Shown: positions 43,799 through 52,383 of the stretch, in pieces | Numbering within the stretch: the stretch's first letter is position 1 | Layout of the letters: the number at the start of each line of letters is the position of its first letter | DNA from: Roseibium album | GTDB lineage: Bacteria; Pseudomonadota; Alphaproteobacteria; Rhizobiales; Stappiaceae | Direction: 5' to 3' | Length of the DNA stretch: 64,000 bases | Assembly: GCA_001404055.1 (NCBI GenBank) | Contig: CXTY01000014.1 | Span: 248,001 to 312,000, forward strand | The notes under the pieces: model-generated | Seen by the model: only the letters and a program-made list of their open reading frames with translations | What the model was told of the DNA's origin: nothing | Databases searched by the model: none | Made by a program: the position numbers and the translations under genes

Positions 43799-44511
43799 TG
43801 GGTGGACCCAGACAGTTTCGCGGGCTTGTAGTCGTCATCCTGGTTATCGTCATGGCCGTAGCGACGTTTTATGCGTTTTTTGGCGATCCGACCGACCCGG
43901 AAAACATAAATTTTGACGACACCGGGCCGCGCATCGTGGCGCTATCTGCCCTTGCCTTTGTCTTTCTGGCCAGCTTCATATTTGGCCAGCCCAAGGTGCG
44001 CGAGATTGTTCAGGGAACGTTGTTTTGGGGCGGCTTGTGTGCGCTTCTTGTCGTCGGTTACACCTTCCGCACAGAGTTGGTCTCTGCCGGTTACCGCGTG
44101 CTAGGTGCCCTTGCCCCGGGACTGGCCGTCACCCAGCCGGACGGGTCCATCCTGATCGTTCGCGATGCGGGGGGCCATTTTGTTCTCGACGGTCGAGTCA
44201 ATGGCTCAAGAACCCGGTTTCTGCTCGACACGGGCGCAAGCGCCGTTGTGCTGACTTACCGAGACGCTCAGGACGCTGGTTACGATCCGAAGGACCTTTC
44301 CTTCACGGTTCCCGTGTCCACTGCCAATGGGCGTACGCTCGTTGCACCAATTCGGATAGACCAGATCACACTTGGTGATCATTACATGCGCAACGTCCGG
44401 GGATTTGTCGCGCGCGCGGGCAGTCTGGAATCAAGCCTCTTCGGAATGACAGCGCTGAACCACCTCAAAAGCTGGCGCATCGAAGGCGACAAGTTGATCT
44501 TGAACCCTTGA
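43798..44511 (+). CDS. Retropepsin-like aspartic protease, TIGR02281-type
   Basis: A 237-residue membrane-anchored protein with three hydrophobic segments (about 8-28, 45-62, 72-92) and a clan AA aspartic-protease domain. The active-site motif FLLDTGASAVVLT (D144) is intact, followed by the flap region and NVRGFVARAGSLESSLFGMTALN. Such single-domain proteins are thought to dimerise like retroviral proteases. It is coupled to DUF1289, an association common in alphaproteobacteria. Substrate unknown. Confidence 0.9.
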   Translation: MGGPRQFRGLVVVILVIVMAVATFYAFFGDPTDPENINFDDTGPRIVALSALAFVFLASFIFGQPKVREIVQGTLFWGGLCALLVVGYTFRTELVSAGYRVLGALAPGLAVTQPDGSILIVRDAGGHFVLDGRVNGSRTRFLLDTGASAVVLTYRDAQDAGYDPKDLSFTVPVSTANGRTLVAPIRIDQITLGDHYMRNVRGFVARAGSLESSLFGMTALNHLKSWRIEGDKLILNP

Positions 44512-44523
44512 GTTTCAGAACCG

Positions 44524-45543
44524 TTATTCAGCTGCTTCCAGGTCCGCCCCGGCCGGGCTGACGGCTGCAAGTGCCTTCTCGACAACTTCAACACCTGCCC
44601 CGGGCTTGATTGCTTCCACGGTAAGGATCCTGCGCCAGGATCGTGCACCCGGTCGTCCATGGAACAGACCCAGCATGTGCCGGGTCATATGCGCCAGCTT
44701 CACACCCCTGGAAAGTTGATCGTCCATATAGGCCATATAGGCTTTGACGGCATCCCACGGCGAAACGTCAGCTGTCTCCGCACCATAAAACCTGCGGTCA
44801 ACCTCACCCATGATCTGCGGTGTGTGATAGGCCGCGCGGCCGAACATCAACCCGTCGAGATTTTCAAGGAATGGTTCGGCCTGGTCCAGGGTCTGCAAGC
44901 CGCCGTTCAATCCGATGAACTGCTCCGGCAGACGTTGTTTCAGTCGCAGCACCCGGTCGTAATCGAGTGGCGGTATATCCCGGTTCTGTTTCGGGCTGAG
45001 CCCTTGTAGCCATGCTTTGCGGGCATGCACCCAAAGCGCATCCGACCCACTGAAGAAAACCACATCTGCCATCCTGTCCAGCGCTTCTTCCGGATCCTGA
45101 TCATCAACGCCAATCCGGCACTTGACGGTCACTGCAATGTCCACGGCATCCTTCATGGCTGAAACGCAAGCTCCGACCAACTCCGGCTCCTGCATCAGGC
45201 ACGCGCCAAAGCGACCGGACTGCACACGGTCTGATGGGCAGCCGACGTTGATGTTGACCTCGTCATAGCCAAAGTCCGCAACGATCTTCGCGGCCTCGGC
45301 CATCTCCGTCGGATCAGACCCACCTAGCTGACAGGCGATCGGACGTTCCACATCTGAAAACCCGATCAGATACTCCCGGTCCCCATGGATCACCGCACCG
45401 GTCGTCACCATTTCTGTATAAAGCAGCGCATGACGCGACAACTGCCGGTGAAAGGCCCGGCAGTGACGATCGGTCCACTCCATCATCGGTGCAACCGCAA
45501 ACCTCGGTATAGAATTGTTGTTTTGTTGTTTTAGTTCATACAC
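44524..45543 (-). CDS. dusA: tRNA-dihydrouridine synthase DusA
   Basis: A 339-residue FMN enzyme that reduces uridines 20/20a in the tRNA D-loop. FAVAPMMEWTDRHCRAFHRQL, GSDPTEMAEAAKI, NVGCPSDRVQSGRFGACLM with the catalytic cysteine in GACLM, KCRIGVDD and GRAAYHTPQIM are all DusA-specific. The listed start, GTG 45543, lacks a clear Shine-Dalgarno sequence, but no better in-frame start precedes the conserved region. It is convergent with the aspartic-protease gene, 12 bp apart. Confidence 0.95.
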   Translation of the reverse strand: MYELKQQNNNSIPRFAVAPMMEWTDRHCRAFHRQLSRHALLYTEMVTTGAVIHGDREYLIGFSDVERPIACQLGGSDPTEMAEAAKIVADFGYDEVNINVGCPSDRVQSGRFGACLMQEPELVGACVSAMKDAVDIAVTVKCRIGVDDQDPEEALDRMADVVFFSGSDALWVHARKAWLQGLSPKQNRDIPPLDYDRVLRLKQRLPEQFIGLNGGLQTLDQAEPFLENLDGLMFGRAAYHTPQIMGEVDRRFYGAETADVSPWDAVKAYMAYMDDQLSRGVKLAHMTRHMLGLFHGRPGARSWRRILTVEAIKPGAGVEVVEKALAAVSPAGADLEAAE

Positions 45544-45887
45544 TTACGAATACCTGCATATCCTGTCGCCATCGACCCAGACTGCATTTCATGCAAAGTA
45601 CGCCGTCGATATTTGCCCCCTATATGACGTACCGCACGAAAGATCTCAATTGATAGCTTTGCAGAGTTTCTAGTTCGACTCCATGCAGTGCTCCCAAAAT
45701 TTGTGAAGAACGACAATTCCTAACTTGGAACAAAATCGTAGCCTTGTTGCAAACTGAACAACACGGGAATGAAATGTTGAGTGCGGTTGATGCCAAACTG
45801 ACCCTTACGCGATCATTGATAGTTTCACTCCAGACCGTTTGATATGATGAAACATATTCAACCAGATTAAGTGGACCCGTCATCGAA
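45544..45887. other. Intergenic region between dusA and the cyclase
   Basis: About 344 bp holding the divergent promoters of dusA and the PAS-cyclase gene. It is AT-rich. An imperfect dyad, TTGATATG...CATATTCAA (about 45838-45860), is present near the cyclase start. No gene is seen. Confidence 0.35.
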
Positions 45888-47033
45888 ATGACGACAAAAA
45901 AATCACCGACCGCCTTCGATGCTGCAAAGGTGATGGAAGCAGCAGCTGAGAGCATTTTGATAACGACTGGAGACTTTGATGCGCCCGGTCCCACCATTAT
46001 TTACGTTAATCCCGCATTCGAGAAGATGACGGGCTGGGTAAAGGAGGAGGTTGTTGGTAAATCACCCAGAATATTGCAGGGACCAAAGACTGATCTTGGG
46101 GTTTTCGTAAACATGCGGGAAAGATTGCTCGCCGAAAACCTTTGGGAGGGCCTTACCGTCAATTATCGGAAAGATGGGTCTGAATTCTGGATGGAATGGT
46201 CAATCGTACCAATCAGCGACGAAAACGAAAATAAGACTTGCTACGTAGCAGTGCAACGGGACGTTTCTGCCAGGATCGAATCTGAGCGACGTCTCAAGCA
46301 AGCCCAGGCAGCGGAACAAATCGCGGAACGGGCGCGTGCCAATCTTGCCCGGTATTTTCCACCCAAGCTCATGACGACGCTAGCCGAAAAGGACCGTCCC
46401 CTTGGTGCGGTCCGTAAGCAGAACCTGGCTGTATTATTTGCTGATGTAGTGGGGTTCACTAAACTGTCTGAAGATCTCGAGCCTGAGCAGGTTATCGAAA
46501 TTCTTCGCGATATCCATAAGTGGACCCAGAAAGTAATTTTCAAATATGACGGGTCTATCGAGGGTTATATAGGTGATGCAATCCTGGCAATATTTGGGTT
46601 TCCGGAAGCAAAACAAAACGATGCATGCAACGCTCTTGCTTGTGCATATGAACTGCATGAAGAAGCGGCAGCATGGAACAAGAAAAGGGAGGCTATTGGT
46701 TTGAAACCCGTACGTATTGGAATCGGACTAGAGTATGGGCCCGTCGTTCTGGGCGATGTCGGAACAAAAGACTACGTGGAATTCACCGTGGTGGGTGACA
46801 CAGTCAATACCGCAAGCCGGTTACAACAAGCGACCCGCAACCTGAATTGTGACCTTGTCGCTGGACAAGGACTCGTTGAGAACATTCGTAATGAACAATC
46901 TGAGCGCTCTGAGCAATTATTTGGATACTTGCAGCCTCATGGTCCATTCAATGTCCGAGGCCGCAGCCAGCCCGTAGAAATCTGGACCTGGGCCTTGCCA
47001 CCCCAGAGTTATGTGCTCCCTCGTCATGTATGA
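45888..47033 (+). CDS. LOV-like PAS domain plus class III nucleotidyl cyclase
   Basis: A 381-residue soluble protein: PAS domain (about 12-125), coiled-coil linker (126-160) and class III cyclase domain (175-350). The PAS part is very LOV-like (VNPAFEKMTGW, ILQGPKTD, NYRKDGSEFW, VAVQRDVS), but the photo-adduct cysteine site reads GKSPRILQ, with P60 in its place. In the cyclase domain the metal aspartates D186 (LFADVVGFT) and D230 (YIGDAI) and the transition-state N307 and R311 (VNTASR) are kept. The purine-selecting lysine is Gly226 and the partner aspartate is Glu298 (YVEFTVVGD). So it may make an unusual product or be only partly active. It overlaps the next gene by 8 bp. Confidence 0.88.
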   Translation: MTTKKSPTAFDAAKVMEAAAESILITTGDFDAPGPTIIYVNPAFEKMTGWVKEEVVGKSPRILQGPKTDLGVFVNMRERLLAENLWEGLTVNYRKDGSEFWMEWSIVPISDENENKTCYVAVQRDVSARIESERRLKQAQAAEQIAERARANLARYFPPKLMTTLAEKDRPLGAVRKQNLAVLFADVVGFTKLSEDLEPEQVIEILRDIHKWTQKVIFKYDGSIEGYIGDAILAIFGFPEAKQNDACNALACAYELHEEAAAWNKKREAIGLKPVRIGIGLEYGPVVLGDVGTKDYVEFTVVGDTVNTASRLQQATRNLNCDLVAGQGLVENIRNEQSERSEQLFGYLQPHGPFNVRGRSQPVEIWTWALPPQSYVLPRHV

Positions 47034-47535
47034 GATTGGAGATTGGGTCGTTGTCAATGACCGTATGCAGCAAGACTATAGATACCAAATCGTGGCGCCA
47101 TGCGCCCAGGAGTTCATGCCAGGATTTGATCCGCATTTTTCTCCGGCGGAAATGCTCGCACTGGGCGTATTCGAGGGCAAATATTGCAACGATTGCCGAA
47201 ATGAATTGCCCGAACCCTGGTTTGTCGAAGCCAAAACCAACGAAGTACCGGATCCGAAGCTCAATTATTTTGGGGTTAAAAGTCGGCAACCGCTATCTTT
47301 TTGGCGACAGAAAGGGTGGATCATAGGTTCAGATCCGCGTGGATGGTTTCAATGGTACTGTCGCTATTATCTGGGTCGACGAACCCCCAGGATAGATCAG
47401 CTTCAAGTCGGCAGATGGCGAGGATTTGTGCGCCACGCGGGCCAGATACGAGCCAACTGCGATCCCGGTGATATCTTTTGCCGACCACGGCAAAGACAGG
47501 CCTTGCTCCAATGGTCCCACGACCCATTTATTTGA
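47026..47535 (+). CDS. Conserved protein of unknown function, coupled to the cyclase
   Basis: A 169-residue protein starting inside the last codons of the cyclase gene. It contains recognisable conserved blocks, including FSPAEMLALGVFEGKYCNDC, EVPDPKLNYFGV, WRQKGWIIGSDPRGWFQWYC and PGDIFCRPRQRQALLQWSHD. I recall such proteins as uncharacterised, scattered in bacteria and fungi. It is rich in Trp, Tyr and Cys, with no signal peptide or membrane segment, and has the composition of a globular or nucleic-acid-binding protein. No function can be assigned. The ribosome-binding site is poor, so translation probably depends on the cyclase gene upstream. Confidence 0.8.
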   Translation: MYEIGDWVVVNDRMQQDYRYQIVAPCAQEFMPGFDPHFSPAEMLALGVFEGKYCNDCRNELPEPWFVEAKTNEVPDPKLNYFGVKSRQPLSFWRQKGWIIGSDPRGWFQWYCRYYLGRRTPRIDQLQVGRWRGFVRHAGQIRANCDPGDIFCRPRQRQALLQWSHDPFI

Positions 47536-47560
47536 ACTAGGGGCTTAGTGCAGCCTGTAG

Positions 47561-47581
47561 CCTTCACCTGTTGGGTGAAGG
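47561..47581 (+). terminator. Possible terminator hairpin after the cyclase operon
   Basis: CCTTCACC-TGTTG-GGTGAAGG is a perfect 8-bp stem 25 bp after the stop of the conserved gene. No T-run follows, so the terminator function is uncertain. Confidence 0.4.
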
Positions 47582-47790
47582 GACAACAGGGCGAACACGG
47601 ACTGATGACTGGATTTTTGGCAGTCAAAATTTCGTAAGCTATGTGCGGCCCTAAAATAGGCGTAGCGACGCATCAGGCAATTTTGATTTTCATACAGCAT
47701 TATGACTCGGACATGCCCTAGTCGTTTCCACAGGCCTTGTGAGAGTGGTTGTTCAGTGATTACCTGCTCGGCCGAGTAGGAGAATGCTGC

Positions 47791-48672
47791 ATGCAATCCA
47801 CCACGACCGGCATACAGTCAAAGGCAACGGGTGGCATCTTGATGATGTGCGCCGGGGTGGCGTTTTTGAGCGTCAATGATGCGTTCGCCAAGGCGCTGAC
47901 GGAGCACTATGCACCGATCCAGATCCTCTTCGTGCGCAATCTCATCGCCCTGCCGGTTGTCGTTCTGATCGCTTTGAAGTTCGGTGGACCCTCAGCGTTG
48001 ATCTCCTACAGGCCTGCGGCACACCTGCTACGCGGTGTCATCTGGCTCGGTGCTGCAACGCTTTTCTTCACGAGTCTGAAATTTCTTGAATTGGCTGAAG
48101 CAACGGCACTGGTTTTCGCAGCGCCGGTTTTTGTCACCGCTCTTTCAGCACTGGTTCTCAAGGAGCAGGTGGGCTGGCGACGCTGGATGGCCGTTCTAGG
48201 TGGATTTCTGGGCGTTTTGATTGTTGTCCGGCCAGGCGCTGCGACCTTTCAGCTGGCCTCGCTACTTCCGGTCGCAACGGCTGTTCTCTACGCTGTCATG
48301 ATGATCAGCGCCCGCTGGGTCGATCCGCGCGAAAGCGCGTGGACGCTCATGCTCTACCTGGTAGGCTTTGGCATTCTGCTGAGCTCAGTATTTATTCCCT
48401 TCGTCTGGGTCACGCCCAAACAAGAGCATATCTGGCTGTTTCTTGGAATTGCGTTTTTCGGTACCGCCGGTGTCACAATGATCACACAGGCCTTCCGGTT
48501 CGCCCCTGCTTCCATCGTCGCACCTTTCGACTATAGCGCCTTGATCTGGGCCACGCTTCTCGGCCGATTGATCTGGAATGAATCACCGGATCTTGCCACT
48601 TATCTAGGCGCTGGCGTGATTATCCTGAGCGGTCTTTTCATCGTGTTTCGCGAACGAACGAGGGAAAGCTGA
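47791..48672 (+). CDS. EamA/DMT family transporter
   Basis: A 293-residue membrane protein with ten hydrophobic segments, two EamA repeats (about 15-140 and 155-285). Family-typical stretches are GVAFLSVNDAFAKALTEHYAPIQ, the FVRNLIALPVV loop, FLELAEATALVFAAPVF and, in the second repeat, FAPASIVAPFDYSALIWATLLG. Members export or import diverse metabolites; the substrate is not predictable. ATG 47791 follows AGGAG; an earlier in-frame start at 47749 has no support. Confidence 0.92.
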   Translation: MQSTTTGIQSKATGGILMMCAGVAFLSVNDAFAKALTEHYAPIQILFVRNLIALPVVVLIALKFGGPSALISYRPAAHLLRGVIWLGAATLFFTSLKFLELAEATALVFAAPVFVTALSALVLKEQVGWRRWMAVLGGFLGVLIVVRPGAATFQLASLLPVATAVLYAVMMISARWVDPRESAWTLMLYLVGFGILLSSVFIPFVWVTPKQEHIWLFLGIAFFGTAGVTMITQAFRFAPASIVAPFDYSALIWATLLGRLIWNESPDLATYLGAGVIILSGLFIVFRERTRES

Positions 48673-48715
48673 AACGACTTTTCCGTTGCCAGGACCGGCT
48701 TCACTTTCAAGTCTG

Positions 48716-48743
48716 CCCCATGGACGTCAACACGCCCATGGGG
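48716..48743. terminator. Hairpin between EamA and TRAP genes
   Basis: CCCCATGG-N12-CCATGGGG is a perfect 8-bp stem between two convergent genes, followed on the plus strand by TTGTGT. It probably stops transcription from the EamA side and possibly from both. Confidence 0.5.
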
Positions 48744-48753
48744 TTGTGTCAGC

Positions 48754-49818
48754 TTAAAGCCGCTGTGTGAAGGTTGCTGCCTTCATGATTGCTGCATAGT
48801 CCCTGGCATGATCCAGGAATGCGTCATAGCTTTTTTGGACTTCAGCAAAAGTCGGATTTGCAGCCGCATTTTCTGACATGACGTCACCAACCGCCTTCTT
48901 CAATGCTGCCATGACGTCATCCGGAAAGGCTGCAAAGGTTACGCCGTCGGCTTTGAGTTTGCGCATCGCGATGGCGTTGAAATAGTCGAACTGCGCGGTG
49001 GTTTCGACGGAAGCTGCTTCGGCGGCATTGGCAATGATTGCCTGCAGATGGGCTGGAAGTCCGTCATAGGCTTCCTTGTTGACGACGATCTCAAGCGCCG
49101 CTGATGGTTCATGGAAGGCCGGAACGTAGCAGTATTTGGCAACTTTCTGCAGGCCGAACGCCTGATCAAGCATCGGGCCAACCCATTCGGCTGCATCAAT
49201 GGCACCGGACTGAAATGCCGGGAAAATTTCAGGAGGCGGCAGTAGCACAGCATTGACGCCCAGCTTGCGCATTGCTTCCCCGCCGAGACCAGCAATGCGC
49301 ATGTTCAGACCGGACAGGTCGTTGAGGCCCTCGATTGGTTTCTTGAACCAGCCTGCGGCCTGCACGCCGGAGTTTCCGGAATAGAAGGCTTTCAAACCGC
49401 GCTCGGCGTAGATCCCGTCCCACAGCTCCTGCCCGCCGCCATAGCGCAGCCAGGCGGTTGTCTCGACTGCAGTCATGCCAAAGGGAACGGCTGAGAAGAA
49501 ATGCAGCGCGGAGTTCTTGGACGCGGCGTAATAGGGTGTTGAATGACCGATTTCGGCCGTGCCCTGTTCAACGGCGTCTTCAACACCAAACGGTGGGACA
49601 AGCTCGCCACCCGAATAGACCTTGAACGTCAATTGACCGTCAGACATCGCCTCAACGCGTTTGGCGAAGGTGGTCACATTGGTGCCGACCCCCGGTGCCT
49701 TGGCCGGAAAAGACGTCGGCAATTTCCATTCGAACTTGCCTTGCGCAATGGCAGGGGCAGCCAGTGCGCCCATTGGCGCTGCAACAGCACCTGCTTTCAA
49801 GAAATCACGTCTCTTCAT
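48754..49818 (-). CDS. TRAP transporter solute-binding protein (DctP/TakP-like)
   Basis: A 354-residue periplasmic protein with a Tat-type signal (MKRRDFLKAGAVAAPMGAL...). The mature part, WKLPTSFPAKAPGVGTNV, AEIGHSTPYYAASKNSALHFFSAVPFGMT, is typical of the TakP/FcbT branch of TRAP binding proteins that take up alpha-keto acids, lactate or mannitol-like compounds. The conserved ligand arginine region is GLNMRIAGLGGEAMRKLG. ATG 49818 has GGGAG upstream; a frame to 49887 is an artefact. It is the last gene of a dctQ-dctM-dctP operon, 19 bp after dctM. Confidence 0.92.
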   Translation of the reverse strand: MKRRDFLKAGAVAAPMGALAAPAIAQGKFEWKLPTSFPAKAPGVGTNVTTFAKRVEAMSDGQLTFKVYSGGELVPPFGVEDAVEQGTAEIGHSTPYYAASKNSALHFFSAVPFGMTAVETTAWLRYGGGQELWDGIYAERGLKAFYSGNSGVQAAGWFKKPIEGLNDLSGLNMRIAGLGGEAMRKLGVNAVLLPPPEIFPAFQSGAIDAAEWVGPMLDQAFGLQKVAKYCYVPAFHEPSAALEIVVNKEAYDGLPAHLQAIIANAAEAASVETTAQFDYFNAIAMRKLKADGVTFAAFPDDVMAALKKAVGDVMSENAAANPTFAEVQKSYDAFLDHARDYAAIMKAATFTQRL

Positions 49819-49837
49819 TTCAAATCTCCCAAAATGG

Positions 49838-51394
49838 TCAGAACAGGACAGAAGGCAGCCAGATTGCCAGGACCGGAAACGCAGCAACCAGACCTAGTGC
49901 CAGCAGCTGGATCAGGACAAACGGGACAACAGAGACATAGATATCCAGTGTTCTGATGTCAGTAGGCGCTACCGAGCGAAAATAGAACAGAGCGAAGCCG
50001 AATGGCGGCGTCAAAAAGGAAGTCTGCAAGTTCAACGCGATCAGAACGGCAAACCAGACCGGACTGATATCCGACTGCAGAATGATCGGCCCGACAATCG
50101 GCACAACGATGAAGATAATCTCCACAAACTCCAGAATGAACCCAAGCAGGAAAATCACCAGCATTGTCAGGATCAGCATGCCAATGGCGCCGCCAGGTAG
50201 CGACTGCAACAGATCGGCAACATGTTCGTCGCCGTCAAACCCGCGGAACACGAGTGACAAGATGCTGGCTGCTATCACAATCCCGAAAATCATGCCGGTA
50301 ACCGTCACGGTTTCACGCAGTGCAGGCAGGAGGACATCTCTGGATATAATTGCCTTCGTTGAACTCAGCAAAAGAGCAAGCGCGATTGCGGCCAACACAA
50401 TGGAAACAAACGTCTTGAGCGACAACACGATGCTCCCGTCAGCATAGTCCAGTCCGAACACCCCAAGTTGCCGCAAAACGAGAAGCAGAACAGCAAGCAC
50501 GGCGCAGGCCGATGCAATGCGCGCGACCAGACCGCCCTGCCCTGCGGCGGCGATCAAAATCGCCCCGGCAACACCTACACCAGCAGCCTCGGTAGGTGTC
50601 GCGACACCTACAAGGATACTCCCCAGCACCGCGACAATGAGGCCGAGCGTTGGTGCAATGTTCCCTATCAGGTTCGATAGAGATACGTCGCGCTGGGTCG
50701 CCTGTGTTTGCTCCTGATGCGCTTTACCGCGGAGCTTAAACAGGACATAGGCAGCGTAGAGACAGACAAGCAATAATCCTGGGATGAGAGCACCGGCAAA
50801 AAGATCGCCAACCGTAACCGGATCCGGCGCGAAATTACCGGCTTCCTGCTGAGCCTCGAAATACGCGTTCGATACCTGATCGCCGAGCAGAATGAGGACA
50901 ATCGACGGCGGGATGATCTGGCCAAGCGTGCCACTGGCGCAAATCAGGCCACTGCTCATATGCTTGTTCACCCCTGCGGACAGCAGTGCTGGAAGCGTAA
51001 TTGTTCCAAGCATGACGATTGTCGCTCCGATGATGCCTGTCGAAGCGGCAATAAGCGCGCTGACGAGAACGACTGAAAGCGCAAGGGCAGACTGATTGCC
51101 ACCAAGCGCAGCCGTCAGGCTTTTCAGCATCTTCTCGGCCTGTTCGGATTTTTCAAGCAGATATCCCATCAGAACAAAAAGCGGCACCGCCAGCAGCAGC
51201 GGATTTGACATTACCCCGAACACCCGCTGCGGTACCGCCTGAAAGAAAATCAGATCAAAGTCTCCGCCAGCGGCGGCCAGAAGCGCGATCAGGGTTGGTG
51301 CGCCGGCGATTGCCAAAAGAACAGGAACGCCCGACAAGATGCATGCAAAAACGGCCAAAGCCATCAGGAGAAGCCAGATGATTTCAACGCTCAT
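49838..51394 (-). CDS. TRAP transporter large permease (DctM)
   Basis: A 518-residue membrane subunit with about twelve to fourteen hydrophobic segments. Signature regions include SGVPVLLAIAGAPTLIAL, VPLFVLMGYLLEKSEQAEKML, ASTGIIGATIVMLGTITLPALL and the substrate-gate region GTLGQIIPPSIVLILLGD. It is longer than the usual DctM (about 430) because of an extra hydrophilic and hydrophobic stretch around residues 235-320, as seen in TakM-like and fused DctM proteins. ATG 51394 overlaps dctQ by 4 bp; the frame upstream to 51565 lies inside dctQ. Confidence 0.93.
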   Translation of the reverse strand: MSVEIIWLLLMALAVFACILSGVPVLLAIAGAPTLIALLAAAGGDFDLIFFQAVPQRVFGVMSNPLLLAVPLFVLMGYLLEKSEQAEKMLKSLTAALGGNQSALALSVVLVSALIAASTGIIGATIVMLGTITLPALLSAGVNKHMSSGLICASGTLGQIIPPSIVLILLGDQVSNAYFEAQQEAGNFAPDPVTVGDLFAGALIPGLLLVCLYAAYVLFKLRGKAHQEQTQATQRDVSLSNLIGNIAPTLGLIVAVLGSILVGVATPTEAAGVGVAGAILIAAAGQGGLVARIASACAVLAVLLLVLRQLGVFGLDYADGSIVLSLKTFVSIVLAAIALALLLSSTKAIISRDVLLPALRETVTVTGMIFGIVIAASILSLVFRGFDGDEHVADLLQSLPGGAIGMLILTMLVIFLLGFILEFVEIIFIVVPIVGPIILQSDISPVWFAVLIALNLQTSFLTPPFGFALFYFRSVAPTDIRTLDIYVSVVPFVLIQLLALGLVAAFPVLAIWLPSVLF

Positions 51395-51867
51395 GTCGAT
51401 GTCCGCCTGAAGACACCTATCAGTCGCTTGATGACGAGCAGCAAAACCAGCGCCGGCATGACAAGCAGGCTTGTCTTGACGATAAAGAGCCCAGGCAGGC
51501 CGCCGGTTTCTGGAGATCCCTCGAAAATTCGCCATGAACTGCGCACCAGCGGGTAAGCCGTCCATAACATGATTCCGAAAACTGGCACCGCCAGCATCAG
51601 ATCACCCATCCAGTCGATTTTACGATTTGTGTCTGACGTCCACTTCTGGCGGAACACGTCGACCCGCACATGTTTGTTCGCATCGAATGCGACCACGATT
51701 GAAAGGGCAACAAGGGCAGCGAACGCGTAATTGACCGCATCCTGTATTTCCAGAAAACCGACGCCAAGCAGATAACGCATCAGTACCATGACGAGTTGCC
51801 CGAAAAACACGATCAAGATCAGGCCCATACAAGCCCATCGCACCGCTTGGAATACTCTTTTCATCAA
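51391..51867 (-). CDS. TRAP transporter small permease (DctQ)
   Basis: A 158-residue membrane protein with four hydrophobic segments, including the DctQ blocks VLMRYLLGVGFLEIQDAVNYAFAALVALSIVVAF and KHVRVDVFRQKW. It forms the small membrane component of a TRAP system with DctM and DctP, driving uptake with a Na+ or H+ gradient. Start ATG 51867 is the first gene of the operon. No regulator adjoins. Confidence 0.93.
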   Translation of the reverse strand: MMKRVFQAVRWACMGLILIVFFGQLVMVLMRYLLGVGFLEIQDAVNYAFAALVALSIVVAFDANKHVRVDVFRQKWTSDTNRKIDWMGDLMLAVPVFGIMLWTAYPLVRSSWRIFEGSPETGGLPGLFIVKTSLLVMPALVLLLVIKRLIGVFRRTST

Positions 51868-52383
51868 TGGTCCTGAAATTACAGAAACTGACTTCTATCC
51901 GCAGCGCAAGCCGAAGCAAAGCGTTCAGATCGACATCAACTTAATCAGCAATTTTGTCGATGTACAAGCACCTCTCCCACTGTGGAATAACGTCGCCCTA
52001 CAGTAGGCAACTTGAACTGCGTACAATGGCGCTTTTCGACTCGCTGACTGATCCCCAGACACCATCGTAGATCTTCGTCGCAATGCGGCATGAAGCCTCA
52101 CTCGTTTACAAAGATCATCGATTCCTTGCTTGTTCGAATCTGATAATTTTCCCCTAAGTCACTTAACTTAATGTCTTTTTCCAAGTGATTGCAGTCCACA
52201 AGCGACTTACATTTAAATTATTCTAATGTGCAAAAACTGCTTGTCGCAACGCAACATATGGGATACCCGATGCCTGCAAGACGTTGCGCGCGATGCTTCC
52301 CGCGTCTGATCCCTTTCCCCGGGATTGCTCCTGTTCCAGGGAGCCCCGACGTCGCCTTAAATTGACAAACTCTGGAGTAAACG
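51868..52383. other. Intergenic region between the TRAP operon and peroxiredoxin
   Basis: About 516 bp that holds two divergent promoters. I see no convincing gene on either strand. The right-hand third (52260-52370) is more GC-rich and has short inverted repeats such as ATCCC...GGGAT, but nothing that I recognise as a known RNA element. Confidence 0.4.

Noticed and set aside
51395-51565. N-terminal extension of DctM
   Set aside because: It overlaps the conserved dctQ gene; the ATG at 51394 with a 4-bp overlap is standard for TRAP operons.
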